NCBI RefSeq assembly: GCF_018294505.1
Contig: NC_057802.1
Coordinates: 548,418,353 to 548,482,352, forward strand
DNA: 64,000 nucleotides
Origin: Triticum aestivum
Taxonomy: Eukaryota; Streptophyta; Magnoliopsida; Poales; Poaceae
Direction: 5' to 3'
Shown here: in pieces, positions 23,264-35,999 of the stretch
How the letters are laid out: each line of letters opens with the position of its first letter
Numbering within the stretch: the first letter of the stretch is position 1
Position numbers and translations under genes: made by a program
The notes under the pieces: model-generated
The model's database searches: none
What the model saw: only the letters and a program-made list of their open reading frames with translations
What the model was told of the DNA's origin: nothing

Positions 23264-24992
23264 TGAAGGAAATATGCCCTAGAGGCAATAATAAAGTTGT
23301 TATCTATATTTCCTTATATCATGATAAATGTTTATTATTCATGCTAGAATTGTATTAACCGGAAACTTAGTACATGTGTGAATACATAGACAAACAGAGT
23401 GTCACTAGTATGCCTCTACTTGACTAGCTCGTTGAATCAAAGATGGTTAAGTTTCCTAGCCATAGACATGAGTTGTCATTTAATTAACGGGATCACATCA
23501 TTAGAGAATGATGTGATTGACTTGACCCATTCCGTTAGCTTAGCACTTGATCGTTTAGTATGTTGCTATTCCTTTCTTCATGACTTATACATGTTCCTAT
23601 GACTACGAGATTATGCAACTCACGAATACCAGAGGAACACCTTGTGTGCTACATAACGTCACAACGTAACTGGGTGATTATAAAGATGCTCTACAGGTGT
23701 CTCCGAAGGTGTTTGTTGGGTTGGCATAGATCGTGATTAGGATTTGTCACTCCGAGTATCGGAGAGGTATCTCTGGGCCCTCTCGGTAATGCACATCACT
23801 ATAAGCCTTGCAAGCAATGTAACTAATGAGTTAGTTGCGGGATGATGCATTACGGAACGAGTAAAGAGACTTGCCGGTAACGAGATTGAACTAGGTATTG
23901 AGATACCGACAATCGAATCTCGGGCAAGTAAAATACCGATGACAAAGGGAACAACGTATGTTGTTATGCGGTTTGACCGATAAAGATCTTCGTAGAATAT
24001 GTAGGAGCCAATATGAGCATCCAGGTTCCGCTGTTGGTTATTGACCGGAGATGACTCTTGGCCATGTCTACATATTCCTCGAACCCGTAGGGTCCGCATG
24101 CTTAACGTTCGGTGACGATCGGTATTATGAGTTTATGTGTTTTGATGTACCGAAGGTTGTTCGGAGTCCCGGATGAGATCAAGGACATGATGAGGAGTCT
24201 CAAAATGTTCGAGACGTAAAGATTGATATATTGGAAGGCTATATTCGGACATCGGAAAGGTTCTGAGTGGTTCGGGTATTTATCGGAGTACCGGAGAGTT
24301 ACGGGAATTCACCGGGGAGTATATGGGCCTTATTGAGCTTTAGGGGAAAGAGAGAGGGGCTGCCTAGGGCAGGCCGCGCGCCCCCCAAGGCCTAGTCCGA
24401 ATTGGACTAAGGGGAGGGGCACTCCTTCTCTTCTCTCTTCCCCTTCCTTCTCTCCTACTCCTACTACTTGGAAAGGGGGGAATCCTACTCCCGGTGGGAG
24501 TAGCACTCCCCAGGGCGCGCCATAGTAGAGGGCCGGCCCTCCCCCTCCTCCACTCCTTTATATACGGGGGAGGGGGCACCCCATAGACACACAAGTTGAT
24601 CATTGATCTCTTAGCCGTGTGCGGTGCCCCCCTCCACCATAATCCATCTCGGTCATATCGTCGTAGTGCTTAGGCGAAGCCCTGCGCCGGTAGCTTCATC
24701 ATCACCGTCATCACGCCGTCGCGCTGACGAAGATCTCCCTCGAAGCTCTACTGGATCGTGAGTTCGTGGGACGTCATCGAGCTGAACGTGTGCAGATCGC
24801 GGAGGTGCCGTACATTCGGTACTAGGATCGGTCGGTCGTGAAGACGTATAACTACATCAACCGCGTTGTCATAACGCTTCCGCTATCGGTCTATGAGGGT
24901 ACGTGGACAACACTCTCCCCTCTCGTTGCTATGCATCACCATGATCTTGCGTGTGCGTAGGAATTTTTTTGAAATTACTACGTTCCCCAACA
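23264..24992 (+). repeat. 5' LTR of Copia element B
   Basis: TGAAGGAAATATGCCCTAG to TTCCCCAACA, 1729 bp. The family TATA box TTATATACGGGG is kept at about 24558. Confidence 0.92.
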
Positions 24993-24993
24993 C

Positions 24994-25006
24994 TGGCATC
25001 CGAGCC
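24994..25006 (+). other. Primer binding site of element B
   Basis: TGGCATCCGAGCC follows the LTR by one base: a mutated form of the iMet primer site TGGTATCAGAGCC. Confidence 0.75.
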
Positions 25007-26222
25007 AGGTTTATGCGTAGATGTTATATGCACGAGTAGAACACAAGTGAGTTGTGGGCGATACTAGTCATATTGCTTACCGGCATGTCATACTTTGATT
25101 CGGCGGTATTGTTGGATGAAGCGGCCCGGACCGACATTACGCGTACACTTACGCGAGACTGGTTCTACCGACGTGCTTCGCACACAGGTGGCTGGCGGGT
25201 GTTAGTTTCTCCAACTTTAGTTGAATCGAGTATGGCTACGCCCGGTCCTTGTTGAAGGTTAAAACAACACATACTTGACGAAAAATCATTATGGTTTTGA
25301 TGCATAGGTAAGAACGGTTCTTGCTCAGCCCGTAGCAGCCACGTAAAACTTGCAACAACAAAGTAGAGGACGTCTAACTTGTTTTTGCAGGGCATGTTGT
25401 GATATGATATGGTCAAGACATGATGCTAAATTTTATTGTATGAGATGATCATGTTTTGTAACAGATTTATCGGCAACTGGCAGGAGCCATATGGTTGTCG
25501 CTTTATTGTATGAAATGCAATCACCATGTAATTGCTTTACTTTATCACTAAGCGGTAGCGATAGTCGTAGAAGCAATAGTTGGCGAGATGACAACGATGC
25601 TACGATGGAGATCAAGGTGTCGCGCCGGTGACGATGGTCATCATGACGGTGCTTTGGAGATGGAGATCAAAGGCACAAGATGATGATGGCCATATCATAT
25701 CACTTATATTGATTGCATGTGATGTTTATCCTTTATGCATCTTATTTTGCTTAGATCGACGGTAGCATTATAAGATGATCTCTCACTAAATTTCAAGGTA
25801 TAAGCGTTCTCCCCGAGTATGCACCGTTGCGACAGTTCGTCGTGCCGAGACACCACGTGATGATCGGGTGTGATAAGCTCTACGTTCACATACAACGGGT
25901 GCAAGCCAGTTTTGCACACGCAGAATACTCGGGTTAAACTTGACGAGCCTAGCATATGCAGATATGGCCTTGGAACACTGAGACCGAAAGGTCGAGCGTG
26001 AATCATATAGAAGATATGATCAACATAGTGATGTTCACCATTGAAAACTACTCCATCTCACGTGATGATCGGACATGGTTTAGTTGATATGGATCACGTG
26101 ATCACTTAGATGATTAGAGGGATGTCTATCTAAGTGGGAGTTCTTAAGTAATATGATTAATTGAACTTTAATTTATCATGAACTTAGTCCTGGTAGTATT
26201 AGCATATCTATGTTGTAGATCA

Positions 26223-29200
26223 ATAGCTCACGTTTAGCTCCCCTGTTTTATTTTTTATATGTTCCTAGAGAAAACTAAGTTGAAAGATGTTAGTAGCAAT
26301 GATATGGATTGGATCCATGATCCGAGGATTATCCTCATTGCTGCACAGAAGAATTATGTCCTTGATGCACCGCTAGGTGACAGACCGATTGCAGGAGCAA
26401 ATGCAGACGTTATGAACGTTTGGCAAGCTCGATATGATGACTACTTGATAGTTTAGTGCACCATGCTTTACGGCTTAGAATCGGGTCTTCAAAGATGTTT
26501 TTGAACGCCACGGAGCATATAAGATGTTCCAAGAGTTGAAATTGGTATTTCATACTCATGCCCGTGTCGAGAGGTATGAGACCTCTAACAGTACTTTGCC
26601 TACAGGATGGAGGAGAATAGCTCAATTAGTTAGCATGTGCTCAGATTGTCTGGGTACTGCAATTGCTTGAATCAAGTGGGAGTTAATCTTCCAGATAAGA
26701 TAGTAATTGACGAAGTTCTCTAGTCATTATCACCAAGTTACTAGAACTTCGTGATGAACTATAATATGCAAGGGATGATGAAAACAATTCCCAAGCTCTT
26801 CGTGATGCTCAAATCGGTGAAGGTAGAGATCAAGAAAAACACCAAGTGTTGATGGTTGACGAGAGCACTAGTTTCAAGAAAAAGGGCAAAGGGAAGAAGG
26901 GGAACTTCAAGAAGAACGGCAAGCAAGTTGCTGCTCAAGTGAAGAAGCCCAAGTCTGGACCTAAGCCTGAGACTTAGTGCTTCTACTCCAAAGGGATTGG
27001 TCACTGGAAGCAGAACTGCCCCAAGTATTTGGCGGATAAGAAGGATGGCAAAGTGAACAAAGCTATATTTGATATACATGTTATTGATGTGTACTTTACT
27101 AGTGTTTATAGCAACCCCTCGGTATTTGATACTGGTTCAGTTGCTAAGAGTATTAACTCGAAACGGGAGTTGCAGAATGAACAGAGACTAGTTAAGGGTT
27201 AAGTGACGATGTGTGTTGGAAGTGGTTCCAAGATTGATATGATCATCATCGCACACTACCTATACTTTCGGGATTAGTGTTGAACCTAAATAAATGTTAT
27301 TTGGTGTTTGCGTTAAGCATGAATATGATTTGGTCATGTTTATTGCAATATGTTTATTCATTTAAAATCAGAGAATAATTGTTATTCTGTTTACATGAAT
27401 AAAACCTTCGATGGTCATACACCCAATGAAAATAGTTTGTTGGATCTCGATCGTAGTGATACACATATTCATAATATTGAAGCCAAAAGATGCAAAGTTA
27501 ATAATGATAGTGCAACTTATTTGTGGCACTGCCGTTTAGGTCATATTAGTGTAAAGCGCATGAAGAAACTCCATGCTGATGGGCTTTTGGAATCACTTGA
27601 TTATGAATCATTTGATGCTTGCGAACCATGCCTCATGGGCCATATGACTAAAACTCCGTTCTCCAGAACAATGGAACGAGCTACTGACTTATTGGAAATA
27701 TTACATACCGATGTATGCGGTCCGATGAGTATCAAGGCTCGTGGCGGATATCATTATTTTCTGACCTTCACAGATGATTTGAGCAGATATGGGTATATCT
27801 TCTTGATGAAACATAAGTCTGAAACATTTGAAAGTTCAAAGAATTTCAGAGTGAAGTGGAAAATCATCGTAGCAAGAAAATAAAGTTTCTATGATCTGAT
27901 CGTGGAGTTGAATATTTGAGTTACGAGTTTGGTCTTCATTTGAAACAATGCGGAATAGTTTCGCAACTCATGCCACCTCGAACACCAAAGCATAATTGTG
28001 TGTCCGAACGTCGTAACCGCACTTTATTAGATATGGTGCGATCTATGATGTCTCTTACTGATTTACCGCTATCGTTTTGGGATTGTACATTAGAGATAGC
28101 TGCATTCACGTTAAATAGGGCACCATCAAAATCTGTTGAGGCGACACCGAATGAACTGTGGTTTGGCAAGAAACCTAAGCTGTCGTTTCTTAAAAGTTTG
28201 GGGCAGCGATGCTTATGTGAAAAAGGTTTCAACCTAATAAGCTCGAACCCAAATCGGAGAAATGTGTCTTCATAGGATACCCAAAGGAAACTGTTGGCTA
28301 CACCTTCTATCACAGATCCAAAGGCAAGATATTCGTTGCTCAAAATGGATACTTTCTAGAGAAGGAGTTTCTTTCGAAAGAAGTGAGTGGGAGGAAAGTA
28401 GAACTTGATGAGGTAATATTGTACCTTCTCCCGAATTGGAAAATAGTTCATCACAGAAATCAGTTCCAGTGATGCGTACACCAATTAGTGAGGAAGATTA
28501 ATGATGATGATCATGAAACTTCAGATCAAGTTACTACAGAACCTCGTAGGTCAACCAGAGTACGGTCTGCACCAGAGTGGTGTGGTAATCCTATTCCGGG
28601 AGTCATGTTACTAGACCATGACAAACCTACGAACTATGAGGAAGCGATGATGAGCCCAGATTCCGCGAAATGGCTTGAGGCCATGAAATCTGAGATGGGA
28701 TCCATGTATGAGAACAAAGTGTGGACTTTGGTAGACTTATCCGATGATCGGCAAGCCATAGAAAATAAATGGATCTTCAAGAGGAAGACGGGCGCTGATA
28801 GTAGTGTTACTATCTACAAAGCTAGACTTGTCGAAAAAGGTTTTTGACAAAGTTCAAGGTGTTGACTACGATGAGATTTTCTCACTCATAGCGATGCTTA
28901 AGTCTGTCCGAATCATGTTAGCAAATTGCCACATTTTATGAAATCTGGCAAATGGATGTCAAAACTACATTCCTTAATGGATTTCTTAAAGAAGAGTTGT
29001 ATATGATGCAACCAGAAGGTTTTGTCGATCCTAAAGGTGCTAACAAAATGTGCAAGCTCCAGTGATCCATCTATGGACTGGTGCAAGCATCTCGGATTTG
29101 GAATATACGCTTTGATGAGTTGATCAAAGCATATAGTTTTATACAGACTTGCGGTGAAGCCTGTATTTACAAGAAAGTGAGTGGGAGCACTACAGCATTT

Positions 29201-29925
29201 CTGATAAATATATGTGAATGACATATTGTTGATCAGGAATAATGTAGAATTTTCTGGAAAGCATAAAGGAGTATTTGAAAGGAGTTTTTCAAAGAAAGGC
29301 CTCGGTGAAGCTGCTTACATATTGAGCATCAAGATCTATAGAGATAGATCAAGACGCTTGATAAGTTTTTTCAATGAGTACATACCTTGACAAGATTTTG
29401 AAGTATTTCAAAATGGAACAGTCAAAGAAAGAGTTCTTGCCTGTGTTACAAGGTGTGAAATTGAGTAAGACTCAAAGCCCGACCACGGCAGAAGATAGAA
29501 AGAGAATGAAAGTCATTCCCTATGCCTCAGCCATAGGTTCTATAAAGTATGCCATGCTGTGTACCAGATCTATTGTATACCCTACACTGAGTTTGGCAAG
29601 GGAGTACAATAGTGATCTAGGAGTAGATGACTGAACAACGGTCAAAATTATCCTTAGTGGAATAAGGATATGTTTCTCGATTATGGAGGTGACAAAAGGT
29701 TCGTTGTAAAGGGTTACGTCGATGCAAGTTTTGACACTGATCCAGATGACTCTAAGTCTCAATCTGGATACATACTGAAAGTAGGAGCAATTAGCTAAAG
29801 TAGCTCCATGCAGAGCATTGTAGACATAGAAATTTGCAAAATACATACGGATCTGAATTTGGCAGACCCGTTGACTAAACTTCTCTCACAAGCAAAACAT
29901 GATCACACCTTGGTACTCTTTGGGT
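26223..29925 (+). pseudogene. Copia gag-pol relic of element B
   Basis: Collinear with element A gag-pol but with many stops and frameshifts. The gag start is ATA (26223) where A has ATG. Recognisable pieces are the gag N-terminus (26260-26455), zinc knuckle remnant (about 26975-27030, first Cys-region damaged), pre-integrase and integrase start (27470-27840, HCRLGH and DVCGPM intact), integrase C-part (27916-28200), RT pieces (28490-29230) and an RNase H remnant. Near 29790-29835 a deletion joins the early RNase H region directly to the GACATAGAAATTTGCAA block near the C-terminus. Confidence 0.9.
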
Positions 29926-29931
29926 GTTAAT

Positions 29932-30070
29932 CACATGGCGATGTGAACTAGATTACTGACTCTAGTAAACCCTTTGAGTGTTGGCCACATGGCGATGTGA
30001 ACTATGGATATTAATCACATGGTGATGTGAACTATTGGTGTTAAACCACATGGCGATGTGAACTAGATTA
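29932..30070 (+). repeat. Short tandem repeat before the 3' LTR of element B
   Basis: CACATGG(C/T)GATGTGAACTA occurs four times (about 29934, 29989, 30018, 30048), interspersed with TTGACTCTAGT copies. Element A has only a single ATTATTGACTCTAGT here, so the region expanded in B. Confidence 0.85.
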
Positions 30071-30094
30071 TTGACTCTAGTGCAAGTGGGAGAC

Positions 30095-31160
30095 TGAAGG
30101 AAATATGCCCTAGAGGCAATAATAAAGTTGTTATCTATATTTCCTTATATCATGATAAATGTTTATTATTCATGCTAGAATTGTATCAACCAGAAACTTA
30201 GTACATGTGTGAATACATAGACAAACATAGTGTCACTAGTATGCCTCTACTTGAATAGCTCGTTGAATCAAAGATGGTTAAGTTTCCTAGCCATAGACAT
30301 GAGTTGTCATTTTATTAACGGGGTCACATCATTAGAGAATGATGTGATTGCCTTGACCCATTCCGTTAGCTTAGCACTTGATCGTTTAGTATGTTGCTAT
30401 TGCTTTCTTCATGACTTATACATGTTCCTATGACTATGAGATTATGCAACTCCCGAATACTGGAGAACACCTTGTGTGCTATCAAATGTCACAACGTAAC
30501 TGGGTGATTATAAAGATTCTCTACAGGTGTCTCCGAAGGTGTTTGTTGGGTTGGCATAGATCGAGATTAGGATTTGTCACTCCGAGTATTGGAGAGGTAT
30601 CTCTGGGCCCTCTCGGTAATGCACATCACTATAAGCCTTGCAAGCAATGTAACTGATGAGTTAGTTGCGGTATGATGCATTGCGGAATGAGTAAAGATAC
30701 TTGCCGTAACGAGATTGAACTAGGTATTGAGATACCGACAATTGAATCTTGGGCAAGTAACATACCAATGACAAAGGGAACAACGTATGTTGTTATGCGG
30801 TTTGACCTATAAAGATCTTTGTAGAATATGTAGGAGCCAATATGAGCATCCAAGTTCCGCTGTTGGTTATTGACCGGAGATGAGTCTCGGTCATGTCTAC
30901 ATAGTTCTCGAACCCGTAGGGTCCGCAGCTTAACGTTCGCTGACGATCGGTATTATGAGTTTATGTGTTTTGATGTACCGAAGGTTGTTCGGAGTCCCGG
31001 ATGAGATTAGGGACATGACGAGGAGTCTCGAAATGTTCGAGACATAAAGATCGATATATTGGAAGGCTATATTCGGACATCGGAAAGGTTCTGAGTGGTT
31101 CGGGTATTTATCAGAGTACCGGAGAGTTACGGGAATTCGCCGGTGAGTATATGGGCCTTA
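30095..31160 (+). repeat. 3' LTR of Copia element B, truncated
   Basis: Starts TGAAGGAAATATGCCC after the polypurine tract GTGCAAGTGGGAGAC. It matches the 5' LTR up to ATGGGCCTTA and then stops. The remaining roughly 660 bases are not found further right in the window. Confidence 0.9.
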
Positions 31161-31606
31161 CACTATAAAAAAAAACACTTCCGTGATGATACGTGTTTGT
31201 CACAGTAGGTCGCATTTTTTGTCATGCATGTACATCCATGACAAATTTATGACAGAATCAAGATAGTCATACCTGTGCTATCGTAGAAGTGTTCCATGAC
31301 ATTACCAAAATTATCATCACGGAAGTGTCCACTTCCATGACGATAAATCGCGCGTCACAGAAGTGCTTTCGTCAAGGGTGACCGACACATGGCATCCACC
31401 GTAACGGAACGCCGTTAAGCTATCGGGTCGGGTTTTGGATCCGATAACCCGTTAACAGCCCCGACCAATGGGGATTTTCCACGTGTAAAATCATCATTGG
31501 CTGGAGGAGACACGTGTCAGGTCCGCGTTGGCACATGTGTCACTCATCCAATGGGCGAGACGCGCCTATGATATGTTGACACGTGGACCGGCCCATCAAG
31601 TTTAAA

Positions 31607-31872
31607 TGGGCCGGCCCAACTAAAGGCCCACAAGATTTTGCGGACCATAATGGGCCGGCCCAGCTAAAGGCCCACGAGATTTTGTAGACCATAATGGGTT
31701 GGCCCAGCTAAAGGCCCACAAGATTTTGTGGGCCATAATGGGCCGGCCCAGGTAAAGGCCCACAAGATTCTTGCGGATCATAATGGGCTGACCCAGCTAA
31801 AGGCCCACGAGATTTCGCCGACATTAATGGGCCGGCCCAGCTGTAGGCCCACAAGATTTTGAGGACCCTAGT
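31607..31872 (+). repeat. 44-bp tandem array with TGGGCCGGCCCA palindromes, 6 units
   Basis: Units start at 31607, 31651, 31695, 31739, 31784 and 31828. The consensus opens TGGGCCGGCCCAGCTAAAGG and continues CCCACAAGATTTTG with GACCATAA. The opening 12 bases are palindromic. A more degenerate run of GGCCC-centred units continues to about 32410 with longer spacing. Confidence 0.95.
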
Positions 31873-32419
31873 AGGCTGGCCCATTAACTGGCTGCCATGT
31901 TTTGGGCCAAATGCCGGCCCATATTTGATCCGGTCCATTAATGGCCTGCCACGCTCCGGGCCTAATAGTGGCCCATATGAGATCCGGCCCGTTAAAAGCC
32001 TACCACGTTCTGGGCCAAATTACGGCCCAGATCAGGTCCGGCCCTTTAAGAGGCTTTGGGCTCAATTATGGCCCATATCAGATTCGGCCCGTCAATTGGA
32101 CACTATGCTTTTGGGCCCACTTGCTAAAGGCCCACTTAGTAATTCGGCCTGATATTAGTTTTGGCCTGTTAAGGGCCCGTTTAACATTTCGGCCCTATAT
32201 TAATTTCGGCCTGTTAAAAGCCCGTCATATAGTTGGGCCTAACTACGGCCCGGTTTGCATCCGGCCTGCTCGCAGCCGATATCTGATTGGGCCAAACAAG
32301 GACCGAGACAATTTTGGCCTGTTAAAAGCCCGTGATTTGATTCGCACAATCATGGGCCGGGGTTCATTTCGGGCTGCTGCCGGCCCGTGAGCTGTTCGGC
32401 ACGTTTCAGGCCCAACCTA

Positions 32420-34030
32420 CATCGTGATTGCATGACGGCCCGATTATGTACCGTAATTTTACGGTTTGGCCGGTTTACTGCGAAGACAGGATATATATAC
32501 AGTAAAATAACTGCAGCATCGTGAATAAGAAAAAACCTAGACTATACAATAAAGAAATTACGGCATATTACATCCACTGGGCATCAAAGTTCGCCACTAT
32601 GATAATAAAGCACAAGCAGACAGCAGATTACATACACTGGGCATCAAAGATCGCCACCAGTGCAAATAAACACGCCGACAAAATAATATACAAAACCGAC
32701 AACACTTCAATAGAGTTCAAGAAAGGTTAGCCCTGCTGGGGAGCTGCAGCGCAAGCAGCTGAGCAAGATGATGAGACTGCGCTTGTTCAACACTTATATC
32801 TTCCTCACTCTGAAAGATAAACAAGCAGACAGATGACAGGTTTTGCACATAAAAGTATCAGTGCTGACAATTCATCACATTTCTTACTGACGAATAAAGT
32901 GACACAGTTTAAAATTGCATTAACACAATATGGTATTGTTCAGGTCAAGACATGGCAGGAAATGACATTGTGAAGGAGTTGGCAGCTTCACGACACCACT
33001 GGATTACAGATCAAGAACTCATAAGTATCAATGGTTAGTGTGCTGTCAATTTATACCATTTCAGATTGGCAAATAAAGAGACGGTTTAAATAATAGTAGA
33101 ATGATATGACATTGTTCATAGTTAAGACATTGCAGAATATGACATTGTGCTGTAGTGGGTAGGTTCACCACACCACTGGATTACGGATGAAGAACAGAAG
33201 CATACATGCAGTGCAAAAGAAGATCACTTGCTCTGTATAGTTTAATTTACATGGTATGAAGAAGGAACTTGGTTGTACAACTGAAAACTTAAATTGAGAA
33301 AGGACAAACTTTTGTTTATGAACTACATAATAAACTTTAAACAAGCAATTTGATGCAAACACCAAAAATAAACAGCTGTTGCAGTCATGCCTAACCAAAT
33401 ATATACAACAAAGTTTGAAGGCTTGAGATGGACAAACTTACATTATTGGTGAAGACAGGCTCTATAAAGGCCTTGTCCATGCTGATGGGGGGGGGGCAAT
33501 TCAAGAAGTTTACCACAGAATCTTCTTCAAAAGCATTGCCTTTATTCTACATTTTGTTAAGAGTAAATATAGATGTGATAATATACGAAAAAATGGAGAA
33601 TATTTAAGATAAGATGAAGAGTGATGCTACATAACCAAGTAGCTATAAATGTAAGTGCAGCGATACAGGCAAAAGGTACAGCCAAGAGCAATGCACAGCT
33701 AAACTTCTTCAGTACCAACCTTATGGTAAGAGTAAATATAGATCTGATGTGTAGAAAATGGAGGGCAAAGGAAAATAAGCTGCAGAGTGATGGTACATGA
33801 ACAACTACCTGTCATTATAAGTACACTGATAAAGGACAACATGTACTTACAAGAACAATGCAGAGCTAAAAAAACATTGGCATTGGATATATTCTACACT
33901 AATGTAACCATTCATACAGATCAGATAATTTGGAGCGAACAATTGATAAGCAAGCTATCATGCATACTGCTGTCACATAATGAACCAGGTATGTATGCAA
34001 GTACAGTGATACAGGACAACAGGTACTAAC
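32420..34030. other. AT-rich DNA within the CACTA-like region
   Basis: No open frame with a recognisable domain. Some duplicated phrases are present (ATTACATCCACTGGGCATCAAAG near 32567 and 32630; GTAAATATAGATCTGATG near 33725 echoes 33562). It may be the 3' part or introns of the minus-strand gene to its right. Confidence 0.4.
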
Positions 34031-35337
34031 AAGAGCAAAGCAGCGGGCAGCATATTTGCGATATCCTGTCGTTCTTGTCAAACCGGAATTCTTCTTCGAG
34101 CAGATTTCCTGCAAAAAAGATCCGTAAGGCACATGCGGAAAAGTAGAAGTTCAAATTGTCATGTGATTTCATAGACAGTACCTCATCCTGGGAACGAGAC
34201 CAGTGCATAACAAGGTTTTTCCATTCAATGTCTTCTAAATTTAGCACAGGAGACTTCACCGGAAATTCGTTTATAGACTTGCCATCAAAGTGTGATTTCC
34301 TCAGGTAACACCGATACTGCTGCAATGCTTCCTTGAAAAGCACAAGCAAGCTTTGCTCGTCATGACTATCCAGATTGACCCTCGCCTAGTTACAACAATG
34401 TAATGTAAATCATTGATGTGTTCAATCAGCAGAAAACAGGAAAATAATAACCATGAATAATAGCACTTACACGTAAGTTGGACAGGAAGATGTGAAAATG
34501 GTGTTTGTCTTCACAATAATCTTCCCATGATGGGAATATATGCACGTAGTCCCTAACAACATTGAAAGCATTGTCTTTTAAACTGGGAATAAATGGAATG
34601 GGGTTCCAATCTGCAGGAATTGGCCGTCTCTGCAGTTGGGATAGGTCTTCGGCCGGTGGACTTGCTGTACTTTTTGCTGGAGTGGGATTTTTCTGTGGTA
34701 CAGCTGGTGCTATGGCAAATGAAATCGGTATACCTTTTGCTGGAGTGCAGGTCCTGTGTGGTGGGGCTAGTGGTGTGGCCAGTGAAGTATGGGTACAGTC
34801 TGCTGGAGTCGGTCCTACGTTTTGTGTCACTGGTTGTACAACCAATATAAGTGGGGTGCTGTCTGATTTCTCCGGCACCACCACGTTTTTCAAGGACTTT
34901 GCTGGTGCTCCTTCAGGTTCGGCAATCACCCTCTTCCTTTTTGATGTCTGATGCACAAGAACAACATTTGAGTGGAAAAACATGGTATGATGACAGATGG
35001 AATATGTATTGATAATGGATGGGCATGGCATCTCGACATATATGATGAGTAAACTAAGCAGATGGCGGTGCAACAAAGTAGAAGAAATGCAAGACAACAT
35101 ATGCAAGATACCCGCAATCAATAAAACATTGCCAAATTAGAACAGGCACCTTGATGGGTGAACAGGACAGGCCATCTGCCTTTGACTCCTCGAGGTTAGA
35201 ATAGTCATTAGGATCATATTCTGAACAAGAATCAACAGGTGGGGAGCGTATGAGTTTCATTGCATCCAGAATGGCACTCAATGCCTTGGTGCCAATTTTG
35301 TAAGTCATTGCAGTGTTTAGCTTCAAGAGTGGACTGC
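34031..35337 (-). CDS. Ptta/En/Spm-like (transposase_24-type) gene, four predicted exons
   Basis: Minus-strand exons, read right to left: about 35337-35150, 34947-34471, 34385-34182 and 34108-34031. Splice signals are good: donor AAG|GTGCCT; acceptor TTGTGCATCAG|ACATC; donor CGT|GTAAGT; acceptor TTGTAACTAG|GCGAG; donor GAG|GTACTG; acceptor TTTTTTGCAG|GAAATC. All junctions are phase 0 and the joined frame stays open. The later exons carry ALQQYRCYLRKSHFDGK, EDIEWKNLVMHWSRSQDE and SKKNSGLTRTTGYRKYAARC. This resembles the 'W..LV..W...S..NK..R......TTGSKSF' layout of plant Ptta/En/Spm (transposase_24) proteins. The preceding exon is Pro/Ala/Thr-rich. The 5' exons (perhaps ATG at 36780) and the 3' end are unresolved. 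A catalytic DDE transposase was not found. Confidence 0.55.
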
Positions 35338-35734
35338 TGCTAGTGCGACACAAAGCAGCTACACAGATCATAGTGTAGATATAACGGGAAAACCTTAAGC
35401 ATCAGAGTAAAATCAGCAAAGTGGAACTTGCTGGAATATATGTGCTAGTATTGCCGGTACGGCTAGAAAGGCTTCGGATACCAGCTCTCTTCAAGTGAAG
35501 GTGCGGTACTGTTAATATCAGTGTAACTCTCAAAGGCGACACAGCTCCCCGCATTTCCTTGCTATTCTTATAGGATTCAAGTGGGCAGGCCACTACAAAT
35601 CCTATTCCTATGTTTACAAGATCCTACGAATCAAAGAGGCTCAAAGTGTCCATCACAACCGACCGTATAGACCTCTACACTGCAAATGTCCCTGCTCATC
35701 TTCAGTACAAGGAACATACTGTACTACTATCATA

Positions 35735-35893
35735 CTCCCTCCGTTCCAAAATATAAGTCTTGGTAGAGATTTCCACTATGGATCACATACAGATGTATCC
35801 AGATACATTTTAGAGTGTAGATTCACTCATTTTGCTCCATATGTAGTCCATGGTGGAATCTATACAAAGACTTGTATTTAGGAACGGAGAGAG
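35735..35893. mobile_element. Stowaway MITE, 159 bp
   Basis: Starts CTCCCTCCGTTCCAAAATAT, ends ATTTAGGAACGGAGAGAG, with TA on both flanks (35733-35734, 35894-35895). Same subfamily as 2374-2532. It lies in probable non-coding sequence of the CACTA-like region. Confidence 0.9.
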
Positions 35894-35999
35894 TACATAT
35901 TAAAGAAGAACGGAAGAGGAACATGGTAAAGAAGAGCAAGCAGATTTTGGATAATAAAATGTTGGTTGCGCAGTGCCCACACATGATGAACCAGAGCGC

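Larger units (their letters stand above)
23264..31160 (+). mobile_element. Copia LTR retrotransposon B (BARE1/WIS/Angela family), decayed, 3' LTR truncated
   Basis: Same family as element A. The 5' LTR is complete, the coding region heavily mutated, and the 3' LTR stops at 31160 where a CACTA-like terminus begins. CTGTG precedes the 5' LTR, but the matching right duplication is lost with the LTR end. Confidence 0.92.
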
